This document shows, piece by piece, positions 23,201-35,403 of a DNA stretch of 64,000 nt. The notes beneath the pieces were generated by a model, which did not search any database, was not told the DNA's origin, and saw only the letters and a program-made list of their open reading frames with translations. Made by a program: the position numbers and the translations under genes. The stretch spans positions 1,364,001 to 1,428,000 of the forward strand of contig JBAJFG010000140.1 of assembly GCA_037903475.1 (NCBI GenBank), in the 5' to 3' direction. This stretch comes from Ancylostoma caninum. Its lineage: Eukaryota; Nematoda; Chromadorea; Rhabditida; Ancylostomatidae. Numbering within the stretch: position 1 is the first letter of the stretch; each line of letters starts with the position of its first letter.

Positions 23201-26200
23201 CCGTTAAAAGTAGCATTCACGATAAAATTCATCTCCTAGACTTCCTCTTTAAAGGTGGTTCCGGTAACAGAAGTTGCACTGCTGACATCATCATTTTATG
23301 GAAGATGGAAGAAGATTGGATGTGTTCCTGTGTTCCAACTAGTAAAGCAGTAACTGAATTGTATAAGGCCGAGCGCATACTACACAGTGACGCTGCCGCT
23401 GCGATCGTTCACCACCAAAAATTTTCGCACAACTGCTCCTATGTACACCAGCACGCTATTAAACGCAAACTTTGTGATAAGATATGAGAACTCGCAGAGT
23501 TTTGTGCTCACCATGTCCATCTATTTTCTTCATCGCGAAGGTATCCCATAGGTCTAATAAATAATATGAATTGGACGGGTGCTTCCACTTACAACAGCTC
23601 TCTCCCTCATTGTGCTGAAACTGCGAAAGTTCGAGACTATTATACTTCAAAAAATGTACAAAAACCTTGTATAGGTTCATTCTCATTTGTGTGCTTTCAT
23701 TATTACTGGTTGTTATTAATCACTTGGTATTTAGTTTAAGGTTTTTATTCATATTTGGACGCGCGTAGGGCAGTGGTAAGAGTGGTAAAAAACAACTGCA
23801 GAAATTCAGCCATGAAGTTCAGGTTCTTCAATGAGACATCCTTTCTCACAAAATTGCATTGCTTCATGGCAATTCGAATGCATTTCGCTGACTCAGCCAC
23901 TTCGTAGACGGGGTCCAGGGAGTAGCTGCTAGAATCCGTGAGAAAATCTGGTACGGCACTTCAGCGGAACAATACAAACAAAGAAAAAGAGTCTGCGTTC
24001 GGTGTTTATATTTGGGTAATAAAACTTCTTATGAAATAGGATATGTCCAATAAAATGACAAGTGAAGAGTGCTTTGGTCTTCGAGGGATGCACATTTATT
24101 TCGTTAAAATTTCACTGTGATAGCTAGTCTGCAAGTGGTCCAGGCCGGAATCTTTTCGATGCCCCTGTATGTGCTAGTTCCTTTATTTGTGGCACATTTC
24201 AGTGCGAATACAAATGAACAAATAATAAACAAATAAACTTATTACTGATCAATGGTAAGAAAGATGTTCCCTGAAAGAAGATGTGTATCACAGTAAACCC
24301 AGATTATTTCAGCAGCTACAAATCGTGAAATTTTGATAGTCTCTTGAGTTGCGAACAATCTTGGCTTTTCTTCGTCTTTTTTTTGTTCTGTACTTCCCAT
24401 GAGACTCATTCCAGTACGTGAACGGAAAGGTCGACGGCTTTTTCGGGAATGATACTGTTCGTTTCGGCGCCGCAGACACTGATCAACTTGTCGTTCCTGG
24501 CACAGTGTTTGGGCAAGCTAAGAAAATCCCTTCAGTTTTTAGTTACGTGAGTCATGATTTCAAATTTTTTCCTCGAAATAAATTCATTGTTATTAAAGCT
24601 CACGAGCAAATATCGGTGGAGCGTGTCGTAATTTAATAAGAACACCTGTCAATCAGCTCCGTTGCCCAAAATCAACCGCCGACTTCAGAATTTTCTCGAG
24701 GGCAGCGCTCACGGAAATTTCTGCCTCGGCAGTTTTCTCAGTGCGTTGATTCTCTGGATGTTAGAACAGCTTCGAGACATCACAGAGAAAAGGCCTACTA
24801 CTCATAATTACCAGAACATTCTCTGCTATCAGCCGGACTTTGAACATACCAAAACAGTTCACTATATTGTCTCTTAACTTATTCCAGCACTTATGACGTA
24901 TTTTCTTCCCCTTTTTGATTTCGGTTGACCAAGTCTCCCTTTCTTCATGTCTCACTTTAACCCGTTTTACTCACTCATTGAGTAACTTTCTTCTGAGAAA
25001 TTCGAATATGGCCTCACTTTCAACTTTGAAGTCATTTTATGATCTCTTTCTTCAGCTTCCCTGCTTGTTGCTGTGTTCCATTTAATGATTACTTCTTTCG
25101 CTTTTTTTCCCGGAAAGGGTGCAAAACATTTCAAATAAGCGATTGCGCAAAAATTTGGCAAAAAAAAACTGGCCCTTTATGAAAAGATTAAATTTTTAAC
25201 TACGACACAAAAGCGAAACTGTGTCACAGTTCAATTTTGACGGTTGTTTAATAGATCTTAATACCAACCAACACTTCTTGAACCTAGACCACGAAAAAGT
25301 TTGCTTCGCTCTATAAGGGTGTAACCATATCTGGATGTGATGCTATGTTAAAACAATGTTTTTGAAAAAAAAAACATTTTTTTTTTGAAAAAAAAAACAT
25401 TTTCTGCACCTTTCTAACACAAAGGTGTTACAGTTCAATTTCGACGGTATACTTGGACTAGGCTTCGAGAGATTGGCTATAAATGGAGTAACTCCTCCTT
25501 TTATTCGCGCCGCCAATCTTGGACTCGTCGATCAGCCAATTTTCACGATTTTCCTGAAAAAAGTCGGAAGTAAGACCATTCATCCTACCTCAAGCTCCTT
25601 ATATGTATAAACATGTGTACCATTTCTACAGCATGAGAATTTTCGTTATTTTTCCTTTAAGAATAAGCTGCTTGCAAGTAACCAGAATATTTGTATGAAG
25701 ATTACTAACGCTCATAAGCTTAATGTGGAGCCAGACTTTGGGCAACCAAATACGGGTATAGAGATCCATATATTACACATGCATAGTAGGCTGAAGACAC
25801 TTTTTTGCGGTAAGTATTGAGTAATGGAAAAGTTCTGCAACACTTTTTACTTCTATCTATTTTTAAAACACAAAGTTGTGTGGGTATGTATACCCCGCGA
25901 GTTTCACCAATCTGACAAGTCATGCCGGCTGAACATCGAAAAGTCGCTGCTTCTTCGTCCACATGGGAAGGACTTCTAAAGGATATTGTAACTGGGGACG
26001 AAAGCTTGGTCCCAACTGTGTGAAAAACGCACACTAGGGCTAGTAGATTCTGTGTCCGAAGTTTTTTTTTTTCAAGAAAAATTTTAAAAAAACCCGCCTA
26101 GGAGAAAGTTTCTCTTTGCTGCTGGTAGAACCACAAGGAATGCTTTCCCACGAGTTCTTAAGTAATGGCATCACTGTACGCAAACAGCGCACAGCATCGC

Positions 26201-29200
26201 CAATGGATTCCATGTCCGAAATCACTTCAAAGACAGTCAAAACAGACTCCACCCGGAAAGAAGGTTGGTGGAGCCACACGTGCTTTGCCAGGAGTTCTTG
26301 TGTGGTGGTATGACATGATAGGCGATTTCTGCTCTACCCAACTCCAGGAGTTGGCAGGCACCATCCATGAAAAACGCCTAAAGCGAGCAAATGTTTATCT
26401 TCTACAAGATAGCTCTCAAGCGCACATTGCAAACGCAAATCGTGAGAAGATCTAGGATCTATTATAGATTATGAATTTCTGTCATACCTTCCGCTTTCGC
26501 CAGACCTGATCTTGTCCGACTATCACCTTTTTCTGGTCATGAACGGACCAGCTGTGGAAAATGAGTCTCAGCAATCACTGGGAACACGAGAGGAAGCGTC
26601 GAAATTTTCCGATCTACAGCCAACACACTCCTGCAGAAAGGGATAGAGAAGCTGCTCAGAAGATTGGTGGAGGTGGTACTAATGTACGGCGAAGGAATTA
26701 CCTTCTTAAGACTTTGTTTCAATGAAGAACTCCATTTCTGGAAACGTCCTTGTGAGTGCTGCAGAACTTTTTCACCAATCCAATAGTTCGCTTGATATGA
26801 GTGCTTAAAAAGTTTACGGGGTGCGCCAAAATTACTGCGCTGTCATTTTTACTGCCTTAAATTGGAACTATGCTGCGAATCTATGAGCCATTTTGTAATT
26901 ATATTTGCTCAAGCCATTTCTAATGTCTGCACAGGTTTAGGAAATGGGTCTCCCTCTCGTTCCTCAAAACTTTTCTCGTAGTGAACTTCAGACAAACTTG
27001 AATTTTTATACATAGTAGTTTAGGGCTAAGTCTTTTCTATTGAAACATGTAATGAATGGGACCATCAATTGCTTGTCACGACTTGAAAACGCGTTTTTCT
27101 GCTGCACCGTTTTGCTGGTCTTAGCGATCCAAAGCGTGTATGCTAGAAGTGAAAGCAGTACTTCTAAATGATTCTTATTAAACATTATTTTTATCAGACA
27201 ATATTCAACCTTCACTTGAAAGAAATGTTAGCGTTGATTGAGAAAGCACAGAATAGTTTCACGAGGAAAGCCATGATTAGAATCAAAGGATTTAAGTATA
27301 ACAACCTACCCTGCAGTGACGTTAGGAACAAGGAAGTGAACCTTCAAACTCTTGAACTGAAAAGGAAAAGAAATGATCTAACAATGGTTTGGAAAATTCT
27401 AAGCGAAAAAGTTAACATAAATGTCGACAATTTCTTCTCATTTCATTTATCAGTGACAGGAGGAGATCCATATAAACTAGTTAGGCCAAGATCTTCATTA
27501 AGATCCATCTTTTTCGTGAACAGAGCAGGCACAGAATACCTAAGACTGAGTAAACTTAAACGTCTTCCAACCAGCTTAAGCGGAGCCAGAAAATGCTTCA
27601 CCAGGTACCTTGAGGATGCTCAACATAAGAATGGCACAGTTTAATTTATGATTCTCGTGCTGATGTTATTATACACTTTGTTTTTTAAGTGTTTTTCTTT
27701 CGCATCTTTTGAATTAAGGGCGCGTGTGGCGCAGTGGTAAGAGGCTCGCTGCGCACGCACACGATCGATGGTTCGATCCCGCCCGAGGCCAACCAAGCCT
27801 TCCATCCCTCCGGGGTCGGTAAATTGGTACCAGAGGAGTCTGGGAGGATGAAGCACTGACTTGGTACATCGGGTGCCCCCCGCAAGTCATTGTACAGGGC
27901 ACATACGCATTCAACGCCTCTACGATGCTCAGATGAAGTCGAATGCGTGGCGCATCCCTCGTGACGGGATTGATTAACGCCGACCACTTTATCCTTATCC
28001 TTTATCTTTTGAATTCACATGAAAGATCATGTAATAAAGATAATAACAATAATTTAAAATCTCTGCTGCCACATATATCTGTCGGCAAAGTTTGGCTGTT
28101 GGGAACTAATTGAGTGTCAGTTTACAAAGAGAAATGGGTCCAAATGTGTGATGATGTTTTTTTTTATTTTTTCCCATTGTTCACTAAAAGAGATTGTCTA
28201 ATGGCAATCTCATGGGCTCCTATTCAAATCTATTAGAAGGTGGGATGTGTGCTACTAAGTAGAGGGAATTAGACTCGTTGATAATCGTACTGAAAAAAAA
28301 ATCTAGGAAGATCTTGTGAAATAAAATCCGCGAACAAAGGGCTACGCCGTCATTAAACTTCTTTAAGTCTGTACATGCAAAGAAATGAGTAATTTGGAAA
28401 ACAAAATGTTGTTTACAGTAGAAATAACTTAGTAGATCATACTTGCGGAATGGCTCGCGAATTGGTTTAATGTTCCTGTACGGAACCGAAAAATGTGTGC
28501 GCAGGTGATTTTGGCGCACCCTGTACATTTCTTAGCGAGGTGAGTACCATTTCAACCACTCTTTTCTGCAGGTAACGAATCTGCTCCTCTATTGGCTTTC
28601 AAATTTGCAGCGCTGTTCACCATATTTCACAAAAATTCGGACAATTTGCAAACTGCATTTGCTAGTGTGCACATTGCTGAAAATCTTCCATCCAGTCGAT
28701 CAAACATACCCTCCCTTGTCATAATAACGTGACGTTTTGGCGTGCTCAATTCTAATACCTTTTTCTTTTTGTATTGATTCCAAAGGAGGTCATGGATGCG
28801 CTGCTTCGGACTACTGATGTTATTTTGGTGGGCTGTCATCCAAAAAAACGCCTCAACATATTACTGCGCACGTTCTTATGCCGTGCGCCTGCAGAAAATT
28901 CTTCCTTGAACAGGGGAAAGACCGTAGAGGTCCTGCCGCGGATCATTAGGTAGATTTTTCTGATTAGCATCGTACGACATTACGACAGATTATTTCAATA
29001 ATTGAGTCTCCTCTGTCACGACATAAGCTACATTAACTGGCGATATGAAGTCTGGAGGCTATTGATGATCTACTCCTTGAACCAGCATGACAGTTGTTGA
29101 TAAAAAAAATTTAACAAGGCTTTTCCTCACTGTTTTTTTTTGTGGAAAGCATGGGTCTGATAAAAAGAGAAAGGTTCCTATAGTGTTTTGTCAGTCGCTT

Positions 29201-32200
29201 TCAGGGGAGGAAAATGTTTACGGTGGCAGAATTACATATGGTGGACTAGACATCGAGAATTGTGAGCCTCACGTCGTCTACGAGCCCGTGACGGAGCCTT
29301 CCTATTGGCAGTTCAAGGTATACAATGTATCAGGTTGTTGCAAAATCGATGTCGGATTTTTAAAGCATGGAGTTTGGAATAACACATTGTAATGACAAGA
29401 GACGTTTTTACCGCGCATCTGCTACCTATTTGAAAACATATTTCTTCCTTTTACTCCTGTTCCATTCTCCTTCAGATCTATCCACTTTTGTTTACTTCGT
29501 CGAAGGTGAAAGTGACGTCGAAGTGCAGCTGTTTGCAAAAATTTTGCTCAAATTGTATCATGGACTCGAACTTGGTAATAACGGAGCTACGGAGAAAAGA
29601 CTAAGAAAAGAGAACATCATTAAAGGCAGCACCCACGATAACCTTCATGTCCAAAATTTTGAATGTTTTGGAGTCTGGTTGATAGTCCCAGTAATTCTAC
29701 GCAAGTTGCACCGCCGAAAGCATCAGCGTTCCCAAGATTTAACTAGTTAGACTTGGTATCTGGGTATCCGCGGGGTGAGATGTGGCGCGATCCGGATCAG
29801 CTGATTTCTGCCGCAGTCACTCAGTTTTCCTGAGATAACGTTAGCCTTCCATGCTCATTTCCAGGAGTTTTACATTGTGATGGTCTGATTCCCCCTCTAC
29901 GTTCTTTCAATTGTTGTTAGACCGTACGATCGCTTCTTTTTCCCAGAACTTTCAAATTTTCAATTATGACATAAATTTCTGTTCATTAGCTCTTTACACT
30001 CAATCATAAGTTTTGTTTCATTTCTTAAAGCATCTCTCTGTGGTGAACATTCTATTTCCCTTTTGTTTGTGTTTTTTCTCCTCCAGGAAAGCTGGAAAAT
30101 TAGTCAATTATCTAGTTGCGCCAAGAAATTCGTTGACAATCAAGACAGTGTCATCGAATTCCTTGAATCTACTCCACCAGCGTAACTCGGCCGAATTGCT
30201 ATAATGCAGCAAATTGGTAGTATCCAAAAACCATTTTAACATGAGTTCTGACAAAATTGACCACATTATTCATGCTCCACATAGTCAGATACCCAAAATC
30301 GCTCCAAAACCTGAGTGAGAAAGTTTTTCGTGGGTGCTGCATTTAACGAGGCCGGGAGGGAATAGCCAACAAAGGCACAACCCACTGCTATACCACATCA
30401 TTCAGGTTTGGAGATACGGATCTCAGAGATATCGACTTAAATTTGATGACATTTACGCCGTTCTGAAGGCACTAGTGGGAGCTATCACCAGAAAGTATGC
30501 TCAGTACTCCTACATGGTTCTGAGGCTTATTTTTTTCTATTCCTGACCTAGTGAAAGAAATGGCTATTGTAAAAAAAAATTAGGTAAGTGGGTTCCCCTC
30601 GAACTATCTCTGGTGTTGTACAATAGCACAAAACCGTACGTCGCACTTCCGACACTACGGAAGAAGACGCAATCGGAAGATGAAACTCTCGCTTATGTAC
30701 CTTAATCAGTAGACTGTTCTTCTACAGATAACCACAAAATAAAGTGGTCGGTTCATTCTTGGGAGGAAGAACAGGCCGTGAAAATACGTCAGCTCGAAAC
30801 GCTCCTGCCAATTTTACTGGATTGAAAAAAATTTAGCTTCAGACCTGAAGGAATAAAAATTCAAATGAAAGATGGCGAAAACGTACTGTTTCAATCGATA
30901 CCTTAACCTATAAATAAGGCCAAGTTATGGCAGTTCAGTGTCAACGTCGATATCCGACTTCGATTTTGCAACAACCTAAGAACTATCGACTATTAGATAG
31001 AGAACTAACAACCACACCACACTGTGATTACCGGTGTGCGTTGATACAGCGAAGAGAGATAAGAATCTTTTCTTAATCTATTTTCAATAGTTTTAGATGA
31101 AGAGAGTGTCGATCGGGACATTCTCCTCTAGCACTGGTTGGTTGGCAGCATCAGACACCAGTGGCAATCTCATTGCTGGACCACCAGCTATTGCTTCGGC
31201 CATCGCAATAGAAGCTGGAGCGAAGGTTAGCTGATAATTGCCTCTGTATCAATATTTTAGGTATTTATTGTGGTTATGCGTCTACTTCTAATAACACAGA
31301 AACGAGGCCTGAGCGGGAGATCTTGTTTGCTGTTGAAAAGCAACTTTGCCTAAACTTTGGTGTAATTCACGTTTGAACCATGCGCACTGATTCGTTCCAG
31401 CAGCTTAGAAAACTTAAGAAAAGTGTTTTGCATGAGATTGAAAGATGCAAATATCACGACAAACACATGTGTTTATGCAAAAAAAAACGGCTTCTTCAAA
31501 CCAATAATTCTGTACCAGCAATTATCAAATACTTGCAAAACCCGTGCAAAACCCATTCGTCTCCAATTTCCACGCAAATCCAGTGTAAAATCCACGATTT
31601 TCTCAATCCCATGCAGAACCCATGCATACCAATGCAAAACACGGTTTCTTCCCTGAGGAAGAGATCAAACTAAACCCCTTTAGAACGTGGCGATATGATG
31701 CGCGAGCGACTGACCACTTATTGCATCTGAAAATCCTGTATAAACTATAGTCAAAATAATTGGAAGGTTACGGGTGCAACTCCCTAACATCATCGTTTGA
31801 GAAGGGCGGCGGGACCCAAGCGGTAGATGTGGTAAGCGCACGTTCCAAGTGAAAGCGTTGAGGGGGTCCCGCCATGAGCACCATTCACCAACAATTTTGA
31901 GACAAACTTTGGGTTTTCTGCCTCACGAAACATTATATGGCAGTATTGATGAACGTCTTGAAGGGGTTTTGGCCTTCCCACACAGTGGACGAATTCTTTG
32001 GGTAAGACGTTATTTTCATGAAATCGCAGGGAATACATACCGTGCGAGTAAGCGGGAGGGTTACTTGGATTTTGGAACGCGAAATCTTCGTTCACTTAAC
32101 AATTTCTCCAGAAAATATTAATATTTCTGAAAAAATATGACATAAAATCTGTCTACCCTTCTAAATTAAGATCAGGCCAATGCATCGCTTTGGTTCTTGG

Positions 32201-33551
32201 TTCCGGAGATTTCTTATTTCCACATTGCGCCTCCATACTGAGCAATTAACGGCGTCGTCATAACCACGACGATAAAGGAGGATTTTATTTTCGAAGCTTA
32301 TTCTATCCAATTTAGGAGATTTTTATCCTGTTCTCTTCTATGCTGTTGTAGAACTGGATGCAATGAGGAAGTTTAGGAGATACTAGGATTCGAGATAAGT
32401 GCTTATCGGACGCGGACGCAGAAAGTGAGCGGGATAGGGCTGAAGGGACGTAGAAAAGATGTGGGGTCTCCACCAGGTTGGGGATCCGTATAAGCAACGA
32501 AGATAATAAAAAATGCAATTTTGATTTTAAACAATTATAAAACTCTTAAAAAGTGGTGTCTCCGCCACTTGTAAGCATACCAATGCCTACAGAAGTATGC
32601 ACCAACAAAACAATACTTCTTACATTTTAGATACAATTGGGTATTTAGGTTTCACTCTATCAAATGGGGTGATCTAGTAGTGAATTCTTTATGACTGAAG
32701 CACTGATTTCAATCAAATGAACAGAAGCCTGAGGTATAAACAGTAATTATGTTATACGCGCGTTGTAAGTGTTAGCGAGTAAGTTTTAAAGAAATCGAGG
32801 AAAACGTGAAAAGTTTCACCTATTTCTTGTTTGGAACGTTCGAAATTTACCACTTGAAAAACTCACCCTCGAGCTCGGCCTCATTCGAATAGTTAGTGCG
32901 TGGATCGCTATCTTCCTACTTTGTGGTTGCCCAAATTTACCAGCACGGTAACCAGGGCAAAGTTCCCTGCTGAAAGAGAACGTCGATTCGGCATGTTCGT
33001 ATATGTATACCGCCGCTGGAATTTTTTTTTAGCAGCGACAACGTAACAGTCATAGCAATAAATGCTTCCTATTTCTACAGAAAGTTCCATTTCAGTTCGA
33101 ATTGTTTTACGATTTGTACTTCAAATAACTAAAAAGGATTCTGGTTAAAAGACGCAGCACCGAGCAGAGTCCACGCCTCGTCCTAGCGTTCTTGAACACC
33201 ACCGCTGGTGTTCTCTGGCACTGACAACGGAGCAATGATAGTAGTACATACTTACTATGATATCTATAAAGGGAACTGTTTCAGTACTCTTCGTTCTACG
33301 GGCTCTTCTTCATCGACTGCGCTGCCACGCCAGTTGTCAACTTAACTATCGGCAATGAAGAATATCAGCTGACAGCAGAGAACCTCCTCATTGAAATAGA
33401 AGAAGATCTTTGCATTTTTGGATTTTCCGGATTGTCTGATACATATTTCGGTCCACAATGGCTTCTTGGTGACCCTTTCCATCGCGAGTATTGTACGGTT
33501 CATGATGTTGACAAGAAACAAATTGGATTCGCAAAAGCAAAGCAAGCCTGA
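20230..33551 (+). CDS. Pepsin-family aspartic protease homologue with altered catalytic motifs
   Basis: Secreted/lysosomal pepsin-fold protein (family A1). Nine exons join in phase without stops to 430 aa: 20230-20424, 21634-21702, 21760-21865, 22862-23007, 24415-24546, 25434-25569, 29205-29317, 31097-31225, 33285-33551. A signal peptide (about 1-16) is followed by a propeptide, then GKITIGTPEQTF. The first active-site motif is VVMDTASANLWIP (D92): DTG has become DTA. The flap is YVNGK where YGTGS is usual. The second motif is ASDTSGNLIAGP (D319) where SDTGTSLIAGP is usual. Both Asp are kept. The C-terminal lobe has WLLGDPFHREYCTVHD. Extra Cys-rich loop (CDVFCEQKSCC) is typical of nematode members. 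Full length and an open frame argue against a plain pseudogene; the changes suggest altered or lost catalysis. Confidence 0.88.
25224..25247 (+). repeat. Duplicated start of protease exon 6 (decoy acceptor)
   Basis: GTGTCACAGTTCAATTTTGACGG here repeats, with two changes, the acceptor and first codons of the true exon at 25434 (GTGTTACAGTTCAATTTCGACGG). The frame after it closes quickly, so it is a remnant or decoy rather than an alternative exon. Confidence 0.5.
25905..26725 (+). pseudogene. Decayed mariner transposase in protease intron 6
   Basis: Mariner hallmarks appear across shifted frames: LLKDIVTGDES (first catalytic Asp), VLVWWYDMIGDF, ANVYLLQDSSQAHI (second Asp region), LPLSPDLILSDYHLF (third Asp region), then RRRNYL near the C terminus. 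Several frameshifts and stops make it inactive. Its terminal repeats were not identified. Confidence 0.75.
27158..27644 (+). pseudogene. Non-LTR reverse transcriptase 3' fragment (second family)
   Basis: A 158-codon frame resembles the thumb and C-terminal part of LINE reverse transcriptases: LIEKAQNSFTRKAMIRIKG, LELKRKRNDLTMVWKILSE, then SLRSIFFVNRAGTEYLRLSK. It is distinct from the fragment at 8982-9774. There are no catalytic motifs; a dead 5'-truncated piece. Confidence 0.7.
27719..28010 (+). mobile_element. tRNA-derived SINE
   Basis: The tRNA-like head carries an RNA polymerase III A box (TGGCGCAGTGG, 27727-27737) and a consensus B box (GGTTCGATCCC, 27770-27780), 32 bases apart. A unique body of about 220 bp follows, with a T-rich pyrimidine tail (CTTATCCTTTATCTTTT). 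A diverged copy is at 17781-18051. The head lacks a plausible full cloverleaf continuation, so it is not called a tRNA gene. Confidence 0.75.
29624..30342. mobile_element. TTAA-flanked MITE, copy 2, in protease intron 7
   Basis: Same ends as the 14364-14934 copy (AGGCAGCACCCACGA; right end with one change), flanked by TTAA at 29620-29623 and 30343-30346. It is 719 bp, with a different interior length, so the two copies are related by ends and parts of the body. No transposase. Confidence 0.7.
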
Positions 33552-33600
33552 TTTCTCACAAGAGTTCTCAAACAAATCTGACTTTTGTATTATTAACCAG

Positions 33601-33606
33601 AATAAA
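33601..33606 (+). terminator. Poly(A) signal of the aspartic protease gene
   Basis: AATAAA, 50 bases after the stop codon. Confidence 0.65.
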
Positions 33607-34521
33607 AAGTGTAATTTTTTGAGTATTGTTGATGTTTAGTAAATGTATCCACAGGATAATTTGCAGTTCATCTCAGACAAGTTTTCATACATATGTTATA
33701 CGACCAGATAACAACTTTTCTTTACAACTCACAAGAAAAGAATACTTGGTCAAAGTAGTGCGATGTGAATTAGCTTTTGAAGTTTTCAGGGCCGATCTCA
33801 AACCCCTTATCCAAATCTCCTATGCCCTCCCCCATTGCAAGTTACTCATAGTTCAGCTGAACTGATTTAGAGTATAGTACTGACGTACAAACTGGAATAG
33901 AAGCAAGACAACTGTGTCAGCGGCACATTAGCAGGACTCTTGCTCTATTGACTACAGCCTTCGCCAACCCAGTCAATCATTGACGACAGAGTCCTAGTAT
34001 TATAATTTCGAGAGTTGAGGTCCGATAATCTGCAGTAGATGTGGTTGGCAGTGATGAACAGAATCAGGATTTCCCCTACTCAAGGGTAGCGCTAGACTGT
34101 TATTCAAAAATTCACCCAGCGAAGACTAGAGCAATAAGGCATCGGATTTCTCATTTATTCTTCCCATTCCCAAAACCTTTCCCTTACTGTACATCACTTT
34201 TCGCGCGACCCAGATGCAAACCTGCGATAGCAGCAGACTGCTTATCTAAAGCATGCTAAAATTGCTTCCCAAAAGCTTTTAGAGTTTTGCGATCTTAGTT
34301 TTCAATGTGGAGGCATATCGTTTTCATGAGATTGTGAGCTAAGATTTAGCGAATTAAACGGGCATTGAACTGATAGAGAACGTTGGGTTTAAGCCAAATT
34401 TTAACACTTTAAACTGGAGTGTTCGTGTCGGCAATTAATTTCACACCAACATGATATTTATCCATTTATTATATCTATCTACTTATTTATTTCCTTCTTA
34501 TTTACTTATGCGTATGTTCTA
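33607..34521. other. Intergenic, no gene seen
   Basis: No recognisable coding or repeat structure apart from an AT-rich TTATTTACTTAT tract before the mariner element. Confidence 0.4.
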
Positions 34522-35401
34522 TTAGGGTTGTAAGAAAGTCTTGAGCCGATTTTTTTGAAAGCTCCAGAACTTTTGATTATTGGTCGGTACCCATGACCTA
34601 CCGTGTGAAAGTTGTAAGAGTCAAAAGACCAACTCGGGGCTTCTCCATAATAGGCGAATGTACCCGAATTGCCTTCCCTAATTTTAATTACGACGTCAAG
34701 ACCACAAGAGGTCCTCTGAGCCATAATCAGTTCTTCCTGCTCTGCCTGCACAGGAGTTTCCGGAATACCTGATGAGTGGAGATGAGAGTTGGATCCACTA
34801 CGATTCTAACTCATAACTCATTCATCGTGCCATGTAGCTCCGTCGAAGAGGAGATCCGCCAAATCGCACTCCCACTCAAACAAGTGTTTTCTTTGCTACT
34901 TCTGGAATTCGCAGGGAATGTTGTATTTCAAGCTGCTCCCGCAAACACACACAGTCACTGGTAACATCTGCGCCAATCAGCACCAGAAAGTCGCCGATTC
35001 TCTTGGAGAAAAACGGCCGAGACGAGTTTCTTGTAGTAGGCGCTAGGCCCAATTTAGCTAAAGAGTGCAGTGAAAAATTTTAGGAGCTAGGCTGGGTCAT
35101 GGTTCTCTACCCTGCTGACGTTGCCCCTTCCGACTGACACTTATTTTGCTCCCTCAACGCACCCCTTTCTGAGAAAACATTCGCCAAAGTTGACGATGTT
35201 GAAAGGGCGGTCAGCAATTTCTTTGGCTCCCACCTTCTCCACTTCTGGGAGAACGAAATCGCGGACTTGTCCATTAGGTGGGACAATGCAATGACTAACT
35301 ATGGTTATCATATTGTTGAGCAAATTCCACTGTATGCTGCGTAATAAAATGAAGCAGAAAAAAAAAGTCTCAAATGGATCAAGACTTTCTTGCCACCCTA
35401 A
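34522..35401 (+). mobile_element. Internally deleted mariner element with intact ends
   Basis: Terminal inverted repeats TTAGGGTTGTAAGAAAGTCT and TTAGGGTGGCAAGAAAGTCT face each other (26-bp repeats, 3 mismatches), flanked by TA target duplications at 34520-34521 and 35402-35403. The 880-bp body keeps plus-strand transposase scraps (GDESWIHYDSN near 34771; APSD near 35120; AKVDDVERAVSNFF near 35190) but has stops and is shorter than a full mariner (about 1.3 kb). Nonautonomous, and possibly mobilisable by a related source. Confidence 0.85.
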
Positions 35402-35403
35402 TA

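Larger units (their letters stand above)
26817..28523. mobile_element. Composite element bounded by GGTGCGCCAAAAT inverted ends
   Basis: Left end CGGGGTGCGCCAAAATTACTG and right end (reverse complement) CAGGGTGCGCCAAAATCACC are each flanked by TA, as in Tc1/mariner-type elements. Inside lie a reverse transcriptase fragment and a SINE, so it looks like an older DNA element with later insertions. No transposase of its own was recognised. Confidence 0.5.

Noticed and set aside
25355..25402. Tandem tgaaaaaaaaaacattttttt
   Set aside because: Simple duplicated homopolymer tract, probably slippage; no function inferred.
27719..27790. Possible tRNA gene
   Set aside because: A and B boxes are present but the head runs into a SINE body shared with another copy, and no convincing acceptor stem was seen.
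28220..28839. Two minus-strand frames (102 and 70 codons)
   Set aside because: The first lies inside and reads through the right end of a transposable element; the second has no recognisable motif. Not supported as genes.
31380..31673. Plus-strand frames with repeated MQNPC/KTHSSPI-like words
   Set aside because: They derive from a degenerate short repeat (atgcaaaacccatgc-like) inside an aspartic protease intron.
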